Below, piece after piece: positions 1-7,094 of a stretch of 51,372 bases of DNA. Source of the stretch: an uncultured Selenomonas sp. (GTDB lineage: Bacteria > Bacillota > Negativicutes > Selenomonadales > Selenomonadaceae); NCBI GenBank assembly GCA_905373085.1, contig CAJPRR010000002.1, forward strand, positions 1 to 51,372. The letters run 5' to 3'. Numbering within the stretch: the first letter of the stretch is position 1; each line of letters begins with the position of its first letter. The notes beneath the pieces were generated by a model. It did not search any database. It was not told the DNA's origin and saw nothing but the letters and a program-made list of their open reading frames with translations. The position numbers were made by a program, and so were the translations under genes.

Positions 1-316
1 GCACGGAGTCGTTGCAAAATATTTCACGCTGCTTTAGCTCTTGATAGATATATCGAGCGATATTCTCCGCAGTTGGATTGATTGCTGAAAATGGCGCGAG
101 TTCATTCAAGAAGCGGTGATCGAGTGAATTGACGACTTCTTGGAGCATTGCTTTTGCCGCTTTGAAGTCTATGAGCATCCCCAATCCATCCAAGCTGCTG
201 CCGGAAATTTTCATCTCGACCTTCCAGTTGTGCCCATGCAGACGGTTGCATTTTCCCGGATAATCGACGATGCGGTGTGCAGCTTCAAATTCCTCTTCCA
301 CTTTGATTTCAAACAT
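1..316 (-). CDS. queD: 6-carboxytetrahydropterin synthase QueD (3' end cut by window)
   Basis: The minus frame from ATG at 316 reads MFEIKVEEEFEAAHRI and continues open to base 1, so about 105 residues are present and the C-terminus lies outside the window. EAAHR near residue 13 and LHGHNW near residue 27 supply the three zinc-binding histidines of the QueD/PTPS family. The family converts 7,8-dihydroneopterin triphosphate to 6-carboxytetrahydropterin, the second step of 7-deazaguanine (queuosine) synthesis in the cytoplasm. A strong AAGGAG site stands 7 bases before the ATG. The gene follows the GT2 gene, with a perfect terminator-like hairpin (337-365) only 20 bases before its start. Its own promoter is therefore not obvious. 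A folate-type PTPS paralogue is the main alternative. Confidence 0.88.
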   Translation of the reverse strand, partial: MFEIKVEEEFEAAHRIVDYPGKCNRLHGHNWKVEMKISGSSLDGLGMLIDFKAAKAMLQEVVNSLDHRFLNELAPFSAINPTAENIARYIYQELKQREIFCNDSV

Positions 317-336
317 AAAAATCGCTCCTTGGAAAA

Positions 337-365
337 CAGGCTGCCGCAGAGATTGCGGCAGCCTG
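337..365 (-). terminator. Hairpin terminator between GT2 gene and queD
   Basis: A perfect 12-bp stem (337-348 with 354-365) has a 5-base loop. Read on the minus strand it is followed by TTTT. It lies just after the glycosyltransferase stop codon and just before the queD ribosome binding site. It fits an intrinsic terminator, or an attenuator for queD. Confidence 0.75.
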
Positions 366-372
366 TCGATGC

Positions 373-1644
373 TTATTGATTGGATACGTCACGTCCCATC
401 GTCGTATTCTTTACATTGCCGACGATGTCATCATAACTCATGGCGCGCGTATGCTGCGTATGACTCCACTCATGTTCGTTTCTATGGATGAAGCCGAGGA
501 AGATGATGGGCACCCACGAATAGATGAATACGGGGTAAAGCAGCATGTAAAACCAAGCCTTCCACTTGACTTGGATCTTAAGCAGGATGATCATGGGCAG
601 GATGTACTGACCGAGCATGATCGCCGTCATGAGTTGTGAAGGGATGATATTGTAGATATTCGTATAAAATGGCGGAAATGCCAATTGAATGTAGCTGATG
701 ACGATGAAGAAGGTGGAGATCATCAAAAAGTGCGGCTGCAGGAGATATAGACAGCCATCAAGGATGCGTATGTCACGACGCTTGACGCCCTCTTTCAGCA
801 TCTTGGGAATGTAGCGATGCGCTACATCGAATTGCCCCTGCGCCCAGCGCTTGCGCTGCCGCCATGACTGCATGAAGGTCAGCGGCTTCTCATCGTACAC
901 GATGGCGTCATGCGCCCAAGTCGTCTTGATTCCTTCCGCCAAGGACTTCATCGTAAATTCCATGTCTTCCGTCAGGCATGTGGCGCGCCAGCCGTAGCGC
1001 TCAAGGACATCGGTCGTGATGCACATGCCCGTACCGCCAAGCACAGCGGAAAGGCCGATGTTCGTCTTTGCCAGATGACTGATATGGTCGATGACCCAGA
1101 AAGCGATGGCGAACGTCCCTGCCACCCATGTATCGTAAGGGTTTTTAGCATCAAGGTATCCCTGAATGATGCGGTCGCCCTTGCAAAGACGGTTGTTCAT
1201 TTCCATGAGGAAGCGCGGATGCACGAGATTGTCCGCATCGAATACGACGACGGCATCGTATTTTTTTTCCATCTTGAAGAGTCGCTCGAACATCCACTCC
1301 ATGGCGAATCCCTTGCTCTTCTTTGTCGGATGTGTTCTTTCGCAGACGATGCTGCCGTAGCCGCGTGCGATTTCTGCCGTGTTGTCGTCGCAGTTGTCGG
1401 CGATGACAAAGACATCGTAAAGTGTCTTTGGATAATCCAACGATTGCAGATTTTGCAGCAGCTGCCCTATGACAGCGCTTTCGTTGTGCGCGGCAATAAT
1501 GACGGCGAAGGTTTTTTTCGGCGTCAGGATCTTGTTTTCCTTTCTGCGCCACATGCCGCAGAAACCGATGAAAAAGTAGTACAGTGTGAACAAAAGTATG
1601 ATGACCTGCAAAGGAACCATCACGATGTCAAACACATGATTCAT
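373..1644 (-). CDS. Membrane-bound family 2 glycosyltransferase
   Basis: 423 residues. A membrane segment (about 7-30) is followed by a GT-A domain with AAHNE (51-55), an acidic pair near D83, DADN (136-139), TEDME (225-229) and QRKRW (263-267). These are the D, DxD, TED and Q/RxxRW signatures of processive inverting synthases (cellulose, hyaluronan and poly-GlcNAc synthase type). About three further membrane segments follow (roughly 305-392). It should extend a beta-linked sugar polymer or glycolipid at the inner membrane from a nucleotide sugar. The substrate cannot be told from sequence. No cyclic-di-GMP PilZ domain and no adjacent deacetylase or export gene is seen, so a classical cellulose or PNAG locus is unlikely. 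It starts 37 bases after pssA and probably shares its transcript. The start has an AAGGGG site. Confidence 0.85.
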   Translation of the reverse strand: MNHVFDIVMVPLQVIILLFTLYYFFIGFCGMWRRKENKILTPKKTFAVIIAAHNESAVIGQLLQNLQSLDYPKTLYDVFVIADNCDDNTAEIARGYGSIVCERTHPTKKSKGFAMEWMFERLFKMEKKYDAVVVFDADNLVHPRFLMEMNNRLCKGDRIIQGYLDAKNPYDTWVAGTFAIAFWVIDHISHLAKTNIGLSAVLGGTGMCITTDVLERYGWRATCLTEDMEFTMKSLAEGIKTTWAHDAIVYDEKPLTFMQSWRQRKRWAQGQFDVAHRYIPKMLKEGVKRRDIRILDGCLYLLQPHFLMISTFFIVISYIQLAFPPFYTNIYNIIPSQLMTAIMLGQYILPMIILLKIQVKWKAWFYMLLYPVFIYSWVPIIFLGFIHRNEHEWSHTQHTRAMSYDDIVGNVKNTTMGRDVSNQ

Positions 1645-1681
1645 AAAAGTCTTTCCCCTTTATTTCGCGACAAACGATGTC

Positions 1682-2383
1682 TTATTTCCGAAAAAGCAGC
1701 GACAAGCTGAAATTGAAAAGGCCAAAGACAGAGTATGTGCTGAAAACGGCAAAGAGTACAGCGCTCACGATCGCTTCGCGCCCGAGGAAAAGAATTGCGG
1801 CAAAAAACAGTACGGCGAAGACTTTTGAGGCAAAGAAGATGTTCTCGCCCTTCCCCTTGAAGTCCGGATAGTGCACCTCGCTGATCATCAGGTAGGCGAC
1901 GATGATCATCACAAGGGGAAATGCAGGTTCAAGGGATGTCGTCTCCACGCCGACGGAGCGGAAAAACCAGATGGCTGTCGCGACGAGACAGCCGCCCGCC
2001 GGGATGGCAAGTCCCATGAAGAAGCCATGCACGACGGCGACATTCACATTGAAGCGAGCCAAGCGCCAGGCGCCGCAAAGGGCGAAGGCAATGGCAACCG
2101 CCCAGCCGAAGTAGCCGAGATCCTTGAGGCAGTAGGAATACGCGAGAAAAGCCGGCGCGACGCCGAAGGAGACGAGGTCGCACAAGGAATCCATCTCCTT
2201 GCCGATCTCACTGCTCACGCCGAAGAAGCGTGCCGCCCTTCCATCCAAGCCGTCGGCGACAAGTGCGAGCAGGATGAATACGGTGCTCCAAGTATAATCG
2301 GCGTTGTATGTGGAAAGGATCGAGCAAAAACCTAGTACCAGATTGGCTGAAGTCAATATATTGGGAATCAAGCTTTTGTACAT
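1682..2383 (-). CDS. pssA: CDP-diacylglycerol--serine O-phosphatidyltransferase
   Basis: 233 residues, a multi-pass membrane enzyme that makes phosphatidylserine from CDP-diacylglycerol and serine. The CDP-alcohol phosphatidyltransferase signature is intact: DGLDGRAAR at 44-52, then G61, D65 and D69, matching DG-x2-AR-x8-G-x3-D-x3-D. Length and hydrophobic pattern fit type II (Bacillus-like) PssA rather than the soluble E. coli type. It overlaps the end of psd by 16 bases, so the two enzymes are translationally coupled and together make phosphatidylethanolamine, a normal membrane lipid of diderm bacteria. GGGAGG lies upstream of the ATG. Confidence 0.95.
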   Translation of the reverse strand: MYKSLIPNILTSANLVLGFCSILSTYNADYTWSTVFILLALVADGLDGRAARFFGVSSEIGKEMDSLCDLVSFGVAPAFLAYSYCLKDLGYFGWAVAIAFALCGAWRLARFNVNVAVVHGFFMGLAIPAGGCLVATAIWFFRSVGVETTSLEPAFPLVMIIVAYLMISEVHYPDFKGKGENIFFASKVFAVLFFAAILFLGREAIVSAVLFAVFSTYSVFGLFNFSLSLLFRK

Positions 2384-3021
2384 GTTTCACTGAGCCTCCC
2401 GATTACGGTCTCTCCGCCGACAACTTTGTCGCCCTTCTTTACAAAAACCTCAACGTTCTCAGGCACGACGAGTTCCGTGCACGAACCGAAGCGAATCAAA
2501 CCGTACAGTTCGCCTTTTTCCAGCACATCGTCCAGCGTGACCCATGAAACGATGCGCCGCGCCAAAATGCCGGCAATCTGCGTGACCGTTACGCGCAGAC
2601 GAGGATTTTCTATGCCGATCATATGGCGTTCGTTTTCAAATCCCACGGAATCTTTGTAAGCCGGCTTGAATCGTCCGCAGACATATTTTTGAATCTTGAT
2701 TTCGCCCTCGATGGGACTGCGATTCACGTGAACGTCGAATACGGAAAGAAAGATGACAACCTTTTTGCATCGCTGCTTCAAGAAATCATCGTCATCGAGC
2801 GAGACGACTTCCTGTACCGTGCCGTCTGCCGGTGAAACGATGGCAAGCGGATCGGAGGGAATCCGCCTCTTCGGATTGCGGAAAAAGTAGGCAAAGTAAA
2901 GTGCAAGAACGACAAAGGGAATCGCAAGATACGGGTGCACTGCCAATCCAAGAACAGATCCGAGAACGAGGGCGCAAAAAATGAAGACATACCCCTCGCG
3001 AACAATCGGAAACCCCAACAT
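2368..3021 (-). CDS. psd: Phosphatidylserine decarboxylase proenzyme (short, archaeal-type)
   Basis: 217 residues from the ATG at 3021, chosen because GGAGG lies 8 bases upstream; upstream in-frame ATGs have no such site. Two hydrophobic segments occupy the first ~45 residues (ending near YFAYFFRNPKRRIP), followed by SPADGTVQEV and DVHVNRSP, typical of the short Psd family. RFGSCTELVVP near the C-terminus contains the Gly-Ser bond that self-cleaves to give the pyruvoyl cofactor; Cys after the Ser is a slightly unusual variant. It decarboxylates phosphatidylserine to phosphatidylethanolamine at the inner membrane. A consensus promoter (3145-3173) precedes it. Confidence 0.94.
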   Translation of the reverse strand: MLGFPIVREGYVFIFCALVLGSVLGLAVHPYLAIPFVVLALYFAYFFRNPKRRIPSDPLAIVSPADGTVQEVVSLDDDDFLKQRCKKVVIFLSVFDVHVNRSPIEGEIKIQKYVCGRFKPAYKDSVGFENERHMIGIENPRLRVTVTQIAGILARRIVSWVTLDDVLEKGELYGLIRFGSCTELVVPENVEVFVKKGDKVVGGETVIGRLSETCTKA

Positions 3022-3057
3022 AGGCATCACCTCCATACAAGCTCTATGCAACACAAG

Positions 3058-3088
3058 AATCTGCAGATACTTGGCATTTCTGCAGATT
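3058..3088 (-). terminator. Hairpin in the psd leader
   Basis: A perfect 10-bp stem (3058-3067 with 3079-3088) with an 11-base loop lies between the tagA stop and the psd ribosome binding site. Only a weak T-rich tail follows on the minus strand. It may end the long rimP-tagA transcript or act as a leader structure for psd. Confidence 0.4.
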
Positions 3089-3112
3089 CAGCATATCAAA
3101 AACTACTTTTCC

Positions 3113-3143
3113 AAGGAAGCGCTGAATTTATCAGCGCTTCCTT
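3113..3143. repeat. Short palindromic repeat, collapsed copy
   Basis: A perfect 13-bp inverted repeat (3113-3125 and 3131-3143) around the loop ATTTA. The arm core GAAGCGCTGA is shared with the ends of the 70-base element at 39550-39619, and the half GCTGAATTTATCAGCGCTT matches the inner right end of that element. It looks like the same repeat family with its middle missing. It sits between the tagA stop and psd. Confidence 0.75.
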
Positions 3144-3144
3144 A

Positions 3145-3173
3145 ATTATAGACGAGCGCCCTTTCTTTGTCCA
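3145..3173 (-). promoter_or_regulatory. Promoter for psd-pssA-GT2
   Basis: On the minus strand TGGACA (3173-3168) and TATAAT (3150-3145) are separated by 17 bases, a near-consensus housekeeping promoter. It overlaps the last codons and the TAA stop of tagA. The predicted start of transcription falls inside the palindromic repeat. Confidence 0.65.
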
Positions 3174-3901
3174 CTCTTTTTGTACGCCATAACTTTGAAT
3201 ACGAACCGCGGCAATGCCATGAGACGCCCTGCCCTCTTCGGCTGCAAAGCTCCGCGGAAGAGCCATTCGAGCTTTGCTTTTTGCATCCAGCGCGGCGCTC
3301 GCTTCATAATGCCCGCCATGACGTCGAAGGTGCCGCCGACGCCCATGGATACGGGAACAGCAAGTTCAGACAAATGAGAGGCAAGCCACTTCTCCTGTTT
3401 GGGAACGCCCAAGGCTGCAAGCAATATGTCAGGGGAAGCCTCTTTGATCTCACGCAAAATTTCAGGTTCGTCATCAGCAGAGAAAAAACCGTTGCGAACG
3501 CCAACGATTTCAATGCCAGGATACAGCTTCTCCGCTTTCGTTTTTGCCTTTTCTGCAACCCCCGGAGCGGCGCCGAAGAAAAAAAGACGATATCCCTTCT
3601 GAGGCGCCTCGCGCATGAGCTCTTGGGCGAGATCGTAGCCTGCGACACGCTCCGGCATCAAATGTCCGAGATGGTGTGCCGCCCAAACCGTGCCCGCACC
3701 ATCGGGAACGACAAGAGCGGCATCGTTCAGGATGTTTTTCAGTTCATGGTCATACGTTGTCCGCATGAGCATTTCTGCATTCGCCGTAGCGACGAGAACG
3801 GGTTTCCTTTCTTCGATAAAGGCCCGAATCCGTTTGACCGCTTCCTTCATGGTCAGAGAATCGACACGTACCCCTAGAATATCAACTTTGTGTTTCGACA
3901 T
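3146..3901 (-). CDS. tagA: WecG/TagA/CpsF family glycosyltransferase (GT26)
   Basis: 251 residues from ATG 3901, chosen because GGAGG lies just upstream and the protein then begins MSKHKVDILGVRVDSLTM, the usual family N-terminus; the longer open frame before it is a shadow of ribF. VATANAEMLM, VPDGAGTVWA, LFFFGAAPGVAE and ALGVPKQEKW are family signatures. Such enzymes add N-acetylmannosamine(-uronate) to a lipid-linked GlcNAc in wall teichoic acid, enterobacterial common antigen or capsule synthesis, at the cytoplasmic face of the membrane. In a diderm, an envelope or secondary cell wall polymer is the likely product. It overlaps ribF by 20 bases and is the last gene of the rimP operon. Confidence 0.92.
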   Translation of the reverse strand: MSKHKVDILGVRVDSLTMKEAVKRIRAFIEERKPVLVATANAEMLMRTTYDHELKNILNDAALVVPDGAGTVWAAHHLGHLMPERVAGYDLAQELMREAPQKGYRLFFFGAAPGVAEKAKTKAEKLYPGIEIVGVRNGFFSADDEPEILREIKEASPDILLAALGVPKQEKWLASHLSELAVPVSMGVGGTFDVMAGIMKRAPRWMQKAKLEWLFRGALQPKRAGRLMALPRFVFKVMAYKKSGQRKGARL

Positions 3902-4847
3902 ACGGCACACCTCCAGCAGGTATCGGCGCATCCCAAAAACGATGTGCCCGTTCGATATCGCGATGAATCTGTGCCACCAGCGTATCCACGTCAGGAAATT
4001 TCTCTTCGTCACGAAGTCTTCCCAAGAAATCCACGCGAATCTCTTTGCCATAGAGATTGCCGTCGAACTGCATGAGGTGAACTTCCAAACGGCGTTCCAC
4101 TTCTTCGAAGGTAGGATTTGAGCCGATATTGGCGACTCCGGGATAAAAAGCGTCATCAAAATGCACACGAACGGCATAGACGCCGTTCGGCAGGAGTGCA
4201 TAGGAGTCATCCAGGGAAATGTTGGCGGTCGGAAAGCCGAGCTTGCGTCCGCGCTGCTCGCCATAAGCGACGATGCCCGTATAATCAAGCGGCCATTTCA
4301 GATACTGATTGACAAGATCGAGACGCCCTTCGGCAATCAAGGCGCGAATTCGTGTACTGCTCACCATCTTCCCGTCGCGCAGCACGGAACTTCCGATGCG
4401 TGATACGAAGCCGAACTCCTTCCCCCTCTGCTGCAAGAATGCAGAATCGCCTGTTCCTTGGAAACCGAAAGTATAATTCGCACCTACGACGACATAAGCA
4501 GGAGAAAAGTTCTCTTGCAGAAGCTTGAGGAATCCCGTGGCTGAGACAGCTGCAAAATTCTTCGTAAAAGGAACATTCATGAGGATGTCCACGCCGAGTT
4601 TTTCTATGATTGCTTCCTTTGACGCTGTATTGCGAATCATCTTTGGAGCGCGCTCGGGAAAAATGACAGAGAGCGGATGCTCCTGGAACGTAAATGCCAT
4701 ACTGACCCCATGGATGTCGGCTGCAAGTTCCCTCGCTCTTTGCAATATGCTTTGATGCCCGATATGGACGCCGTCAAAGGTTCCCAGTGCAATGACAATT
4801 CCCTTATAGGAATCGGACAGACGTTTGATTTTTGAAAATCGCAGCAT
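3882..4847 (-). CDS. ribF: Bifunctional riboflavin kinase / FAD synthetase
   Basis: 321 residues, the normal RibF length. The N-terminal FMN adenylyltransferase domain carries GTFDGVHIGH (22-31) and SSTRIRALI. The C-terminal riboflavin kinase domain (about 185-310) carries GRKLGFPTANI and the GVYAV strand. It phosphorylates riboflavin to FMN and adenylates FMN to FAD. A GGGAG site lies 8 bases before the ATG. It follows truB by about 29 bases in the translation/RNA operon, the usual neighbour in Firmicutes. Confidence 0.96.
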   Translation of the reverse strand: MLRFSKIKRLSDSYKGIVIALGTFDGVHIGHQSILQRARELAADIHGVSMAFTFQEHPLSVIFPERAPKMIRNTASKEAIIEKLGVDILMNVPFTKNFAAVSATGFLKLLQENFSPAYVVVGANYTFGFQGTGDSAFLQQRGKEFGFVSRIGSSVLRDGKMVSSTRIRALIAEGRLDLVNQYLKWPLDYTGIVAYGEQRGRKLGFPTANISLDDSYALLPNGVYAVRVHFDDAFYPGVANIGSNPTFEEVERRLEVHLMQFDGNLYGKEIRVDFLGRLRDEEKFPDVDTLVAQIHRDIERAHRFWDAPIPAGGVPYVETQS

Positions 4848-4876
4848 GGATCAAACTCCCTGTAATCAAAATGCCT

Positions 4877-5758
4877 TCAATCCGACACCTCTCGAAAGAC
4901 CTTGATCGGATAAAGTTCACGTTCGGCCGCTTCATAGCGGCCAATGCCAAGGAAACGGTTTTTCCCGTAGACACGCAAAACGCTCTCCTCGCCATCGAAA
5001 TCTATGCTGCCCGTCGAGAGTCCGTTGAGGAAGGCTGTGATGCGATGCTCCGGCATGTCAAAGCGCGGCAGATGCTCGACAGCCCGTTCCAATGGAAGGA
5101 GCGCCGCTTCACCTGAACGTGCAATTTCCTCCAAGGAAAATGCGTCATGCAGATGGAAACTGCCAACGCGCGTGCGCAGCAGGAATCCCATCGTGGCGGG
5201 AATCCTTATACGCTCGCCGAAATCGCGGCAAAAACTGCGCACATAGGTTCCCTTTGAGCAGTCCATATCAAGAACAAGACGCGAACCGTGGAGTTTTACG
5301 AGACGCAAATCGCGAATCATCACTCGGCGCAATGGCATCTCTACGGTTCGGTTTTCGCGTGCGAGCTGATATGCCCTCTTCCCTTGCAATTTGATTGCCG
5401 AATAAATCGGCGGCCGCTGTGCGATGACGCCGATGAAGCCTTGCAGGGATGCAAGCAATTCATCTTTTTTCGGCAACGCAAAGTCCTGCAGACGCTCGAC
5501 GATCTTGCCACTGTCATCGCCTGTGTCCGTAGAAAAACCAAGCAATAATTCCAAGCGGTAAGATTTATCGGTTGAGGACATATACTCCACAAGCCGCGCA
5601 GCGTTTCCAAGGGCGACAGGCAGGACGCCCGCGGCTCCCGGATCAAGGGTTCCTGCGTGTCCCACGCGCCTCGTATGGAAGATTTTGCGAATCTGCCCGA
5701 CGACATCATGCGAGGACATGCCCGGAGGCTTCAGCACGTTGAGAAAGCCCGCTGTCAT
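4877..5758 (-). CDS. truB: tRNA pseudouridine(55) synthase
   Basis: 293 residues. HAGTLDPGAAG (34-44) contains the catalytic Asp39; the family usually has ATG where this has AAG. The C-terminal part contains the PUA-like region ending in LYPIKVFREV. It isomerises U55 in the T-loop of all elongator tRNAs. The ATG overlaps the end of nrnA by 4 bases, so the genes are translationally coupled. Confidence 0.96.
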   Translation of the reverse strand: MTAGFLNVLKPPGMSSHDVVGQIRKIFHTRRVGHAGTLDPGAAGVLPVALGNAARLVEYMSSTDKSYRLELLLGFSTDTGDDSGKIVERLQDFALPKKDELLASLQGFIGVIAQRPPIYSAIKLQGKRAYQLARENRTVEMPLRRVMIRDLRLVKLHGSRLVLDMDCSKGTYVRSFCRDFGERIRIPATMGFLLRTRVGSFHLHDAFSLEEIARSGEAALLPLERAVEHLPRFDMPEHRITAFLNGLSTGSIDFDGEESVLRVYGKNRFLGIGRYEAAERELYPIKVFREVSD

Positions 5759-6714
5759 CCGCTTTTCATCGCTTTCTCAAGGGCTTCAAGGATTGTCCTT
5801 TTTGCCTCGGCAAAGCCCATTCTGAGCGTACAGCCTGCCGCTTTTTCATGACCGCCGCCGGAAAAGGCGGCAGCCACCTTGCTGACATCCGTTTTCTTGG
5901 AGCGCATGCTGATGCGGAACACACCGTCCTCTTTCCACTTCAAGAGGACGGACACGTCCGTTCCCTCAATGGCGCGCAAAGCATCGATCAGGCCTTCCGT
6001 AGAATCGAGCAACTCGGCTGCCGGACGGTCGAGAAAAATGCCCGCGAGTCTGCCGTCATGAAGAAGTTCCGTGGTTTCGATCGCCTTCGCCATGCCGACC
6101 ACACGTGCAAACGGCTTCGCCTCGACGGCTTCCGAGATGATTCCAGGCTCTGCGCCGCATTCCAAGAGGTCGGCCGCCGCACGCATGGTGAATGGCGTCG
6201 TATTGGAAAAGCGGAAGAATCCCGTATCTGTCGCGAGACCTGTATAGATTGCCATGGCAATTTTCTTCGAGATTTCCGCATTCAATTCCCGCAGCAACTG
6301 ATAGATGATTTCTGCCGTTGCCGCACTGTCCGCGTCGAGATAGACTGCCGGACAAGCGAGAGCGTTCGTGACATGATGATCAATGTTAAGGATCCTGGTC
6401 GGCGAAAAAGTCTCCGTCACCTTGCCTACGCGATCCATACTCGTATCGAGAATGAGCAGAAGATCGATCTGCTCCTTATTCCCGTTTTCGGCAACCTTTG
6501 GCTTTTCAATGATGTCACAGGCATTGAGAAAAGCGAAATTGCTCGGGATGTCGTCGTCGATGACGACGCGCACCCGCTTGCCCAAGGAGCACAGATAATG
6601 CATGACGCCCAGAGACGATCCGATGGCGTCTCCATCGGGATTGACATGCGCCGTGATGACGATATTCTGCGCCTCTTGGAGCAAGGCACCGGCTTGTTTT
6701 AATGAAATTCGCAT
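5755..6714 (-). CDS. nrnA: DHH-family oligoribonuclease / pAp phosphatase NrnA
   Basis: 319 residues from ATG 6714; a GTG 9 bases earlier overlapping the rbfA stop is an alternative start. HVNPDGDAIGSSLG (from residue 23) and NIDHHV supply the Mn-binding DHH signatures. GGGHEKAAGC near the C-terminus is the DHHA1 substrate-binding motif. NrnA degrades nanoRNA dinucleotides and, in many Firmicutes, dephosphorylates 3'-phosphoadenosine 5'-phosphate. Its place between rbfA and truB is typical of Firmicutes. Confidence 0.94.
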   Translation of the reverse strand: MRISLKQAGALLQEAQNIVITAHVNPDGDAIGSSLGVMHYLCSLGKRVRVVIDDDIPSNFAFLNACDIIEKPKVAENGNKEQIDLLLILDTSMDRVGKVTETFSPTRILNIDHHVTNALACPAVYLDADSAATAEIIYQLLRELNAEISKKIAMAIYTGLATDTGFFRFSNTTPFTMRAAADLLECGAEPGIISEAVEAKPFARVVGMAKAIETTELLHDGRLAGIFLDRPAAELLDSTEGLIDALRAIEGTDVSVLLKWKEDGVFRISMRSKKTDVSKVAAAFSGGGHEKAAGCTLRMGFAEAKRTILEALEKAMKSG

Positions 6715-6719
6715 AGTCC

Positions 6720-7079
6720 TCACTCTTCCGTCTTGTCATTCCTGTTCAAGCTCATCAACAGTTCTTGAATATGCGAGCTATAGGCAAGAGAATTGTCGAG
6801 CGCAAAGGAAATTTCCGGCGTAAAGCGCAGCCGTATGCGTCTGCCGATTTCCCGTCGGATGAAGCCTAAAGAGCTTTTGAGTCCCTGCAAAGTATCCTTC
6901 AAGGCCTCGTCTTTTCCCATGATGCTCACAAAGATCTTTGCTTCCCGAAGATCTCCCGTCATTTCCACTTTCGTCACGGTGACAAAGCCGATGCGCGGGT
7001 CTTTCAGTTCCTGTAGGATGATCCGGCTGATTTCCTGCTTCATCAGTTCCTGCACCTTTTCTATGCGAAGCTGGCTCAA
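6720..7079 (-). CDS. rbfA: 30S ribosome-binding factor A
   Basis: 119 residues from a TTG start (MSQLRIEKVQELMKQEISRI). ELKDPRIGFVTVTKVEMTGDL is the conserved KH-type core. RbfA binds the 30S subunit and helps mature the 5' end of 16S rRNA and cold adaptation. It lies 15 bases after infB, the near-universal order. The Shine-Dalgarno is weak, and with the TTG start this suggests modest or coupled translation. Confidence 0.95.
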   Translation of the reverse strand: MSQLRIEKVQELMKQEISRIILQELKDPRIGFVTVTKVEMTGDLREAKIFVSIMGKDEALKDTLQGLKSSLGFIRREIGRRIRLRFTPEISFALDNSLAYSSHIQELLMSLNRNDKTEE

Positions 7080-7094
7080 TTCTTCTCACATCCT

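Noticed and set aside
3902..4288. N-terminal extension of the TagA frame
   Set aside because: The extension overlaps ribF in another frame; the start at 3901 has a proper binding site and a family-like N-terminus.
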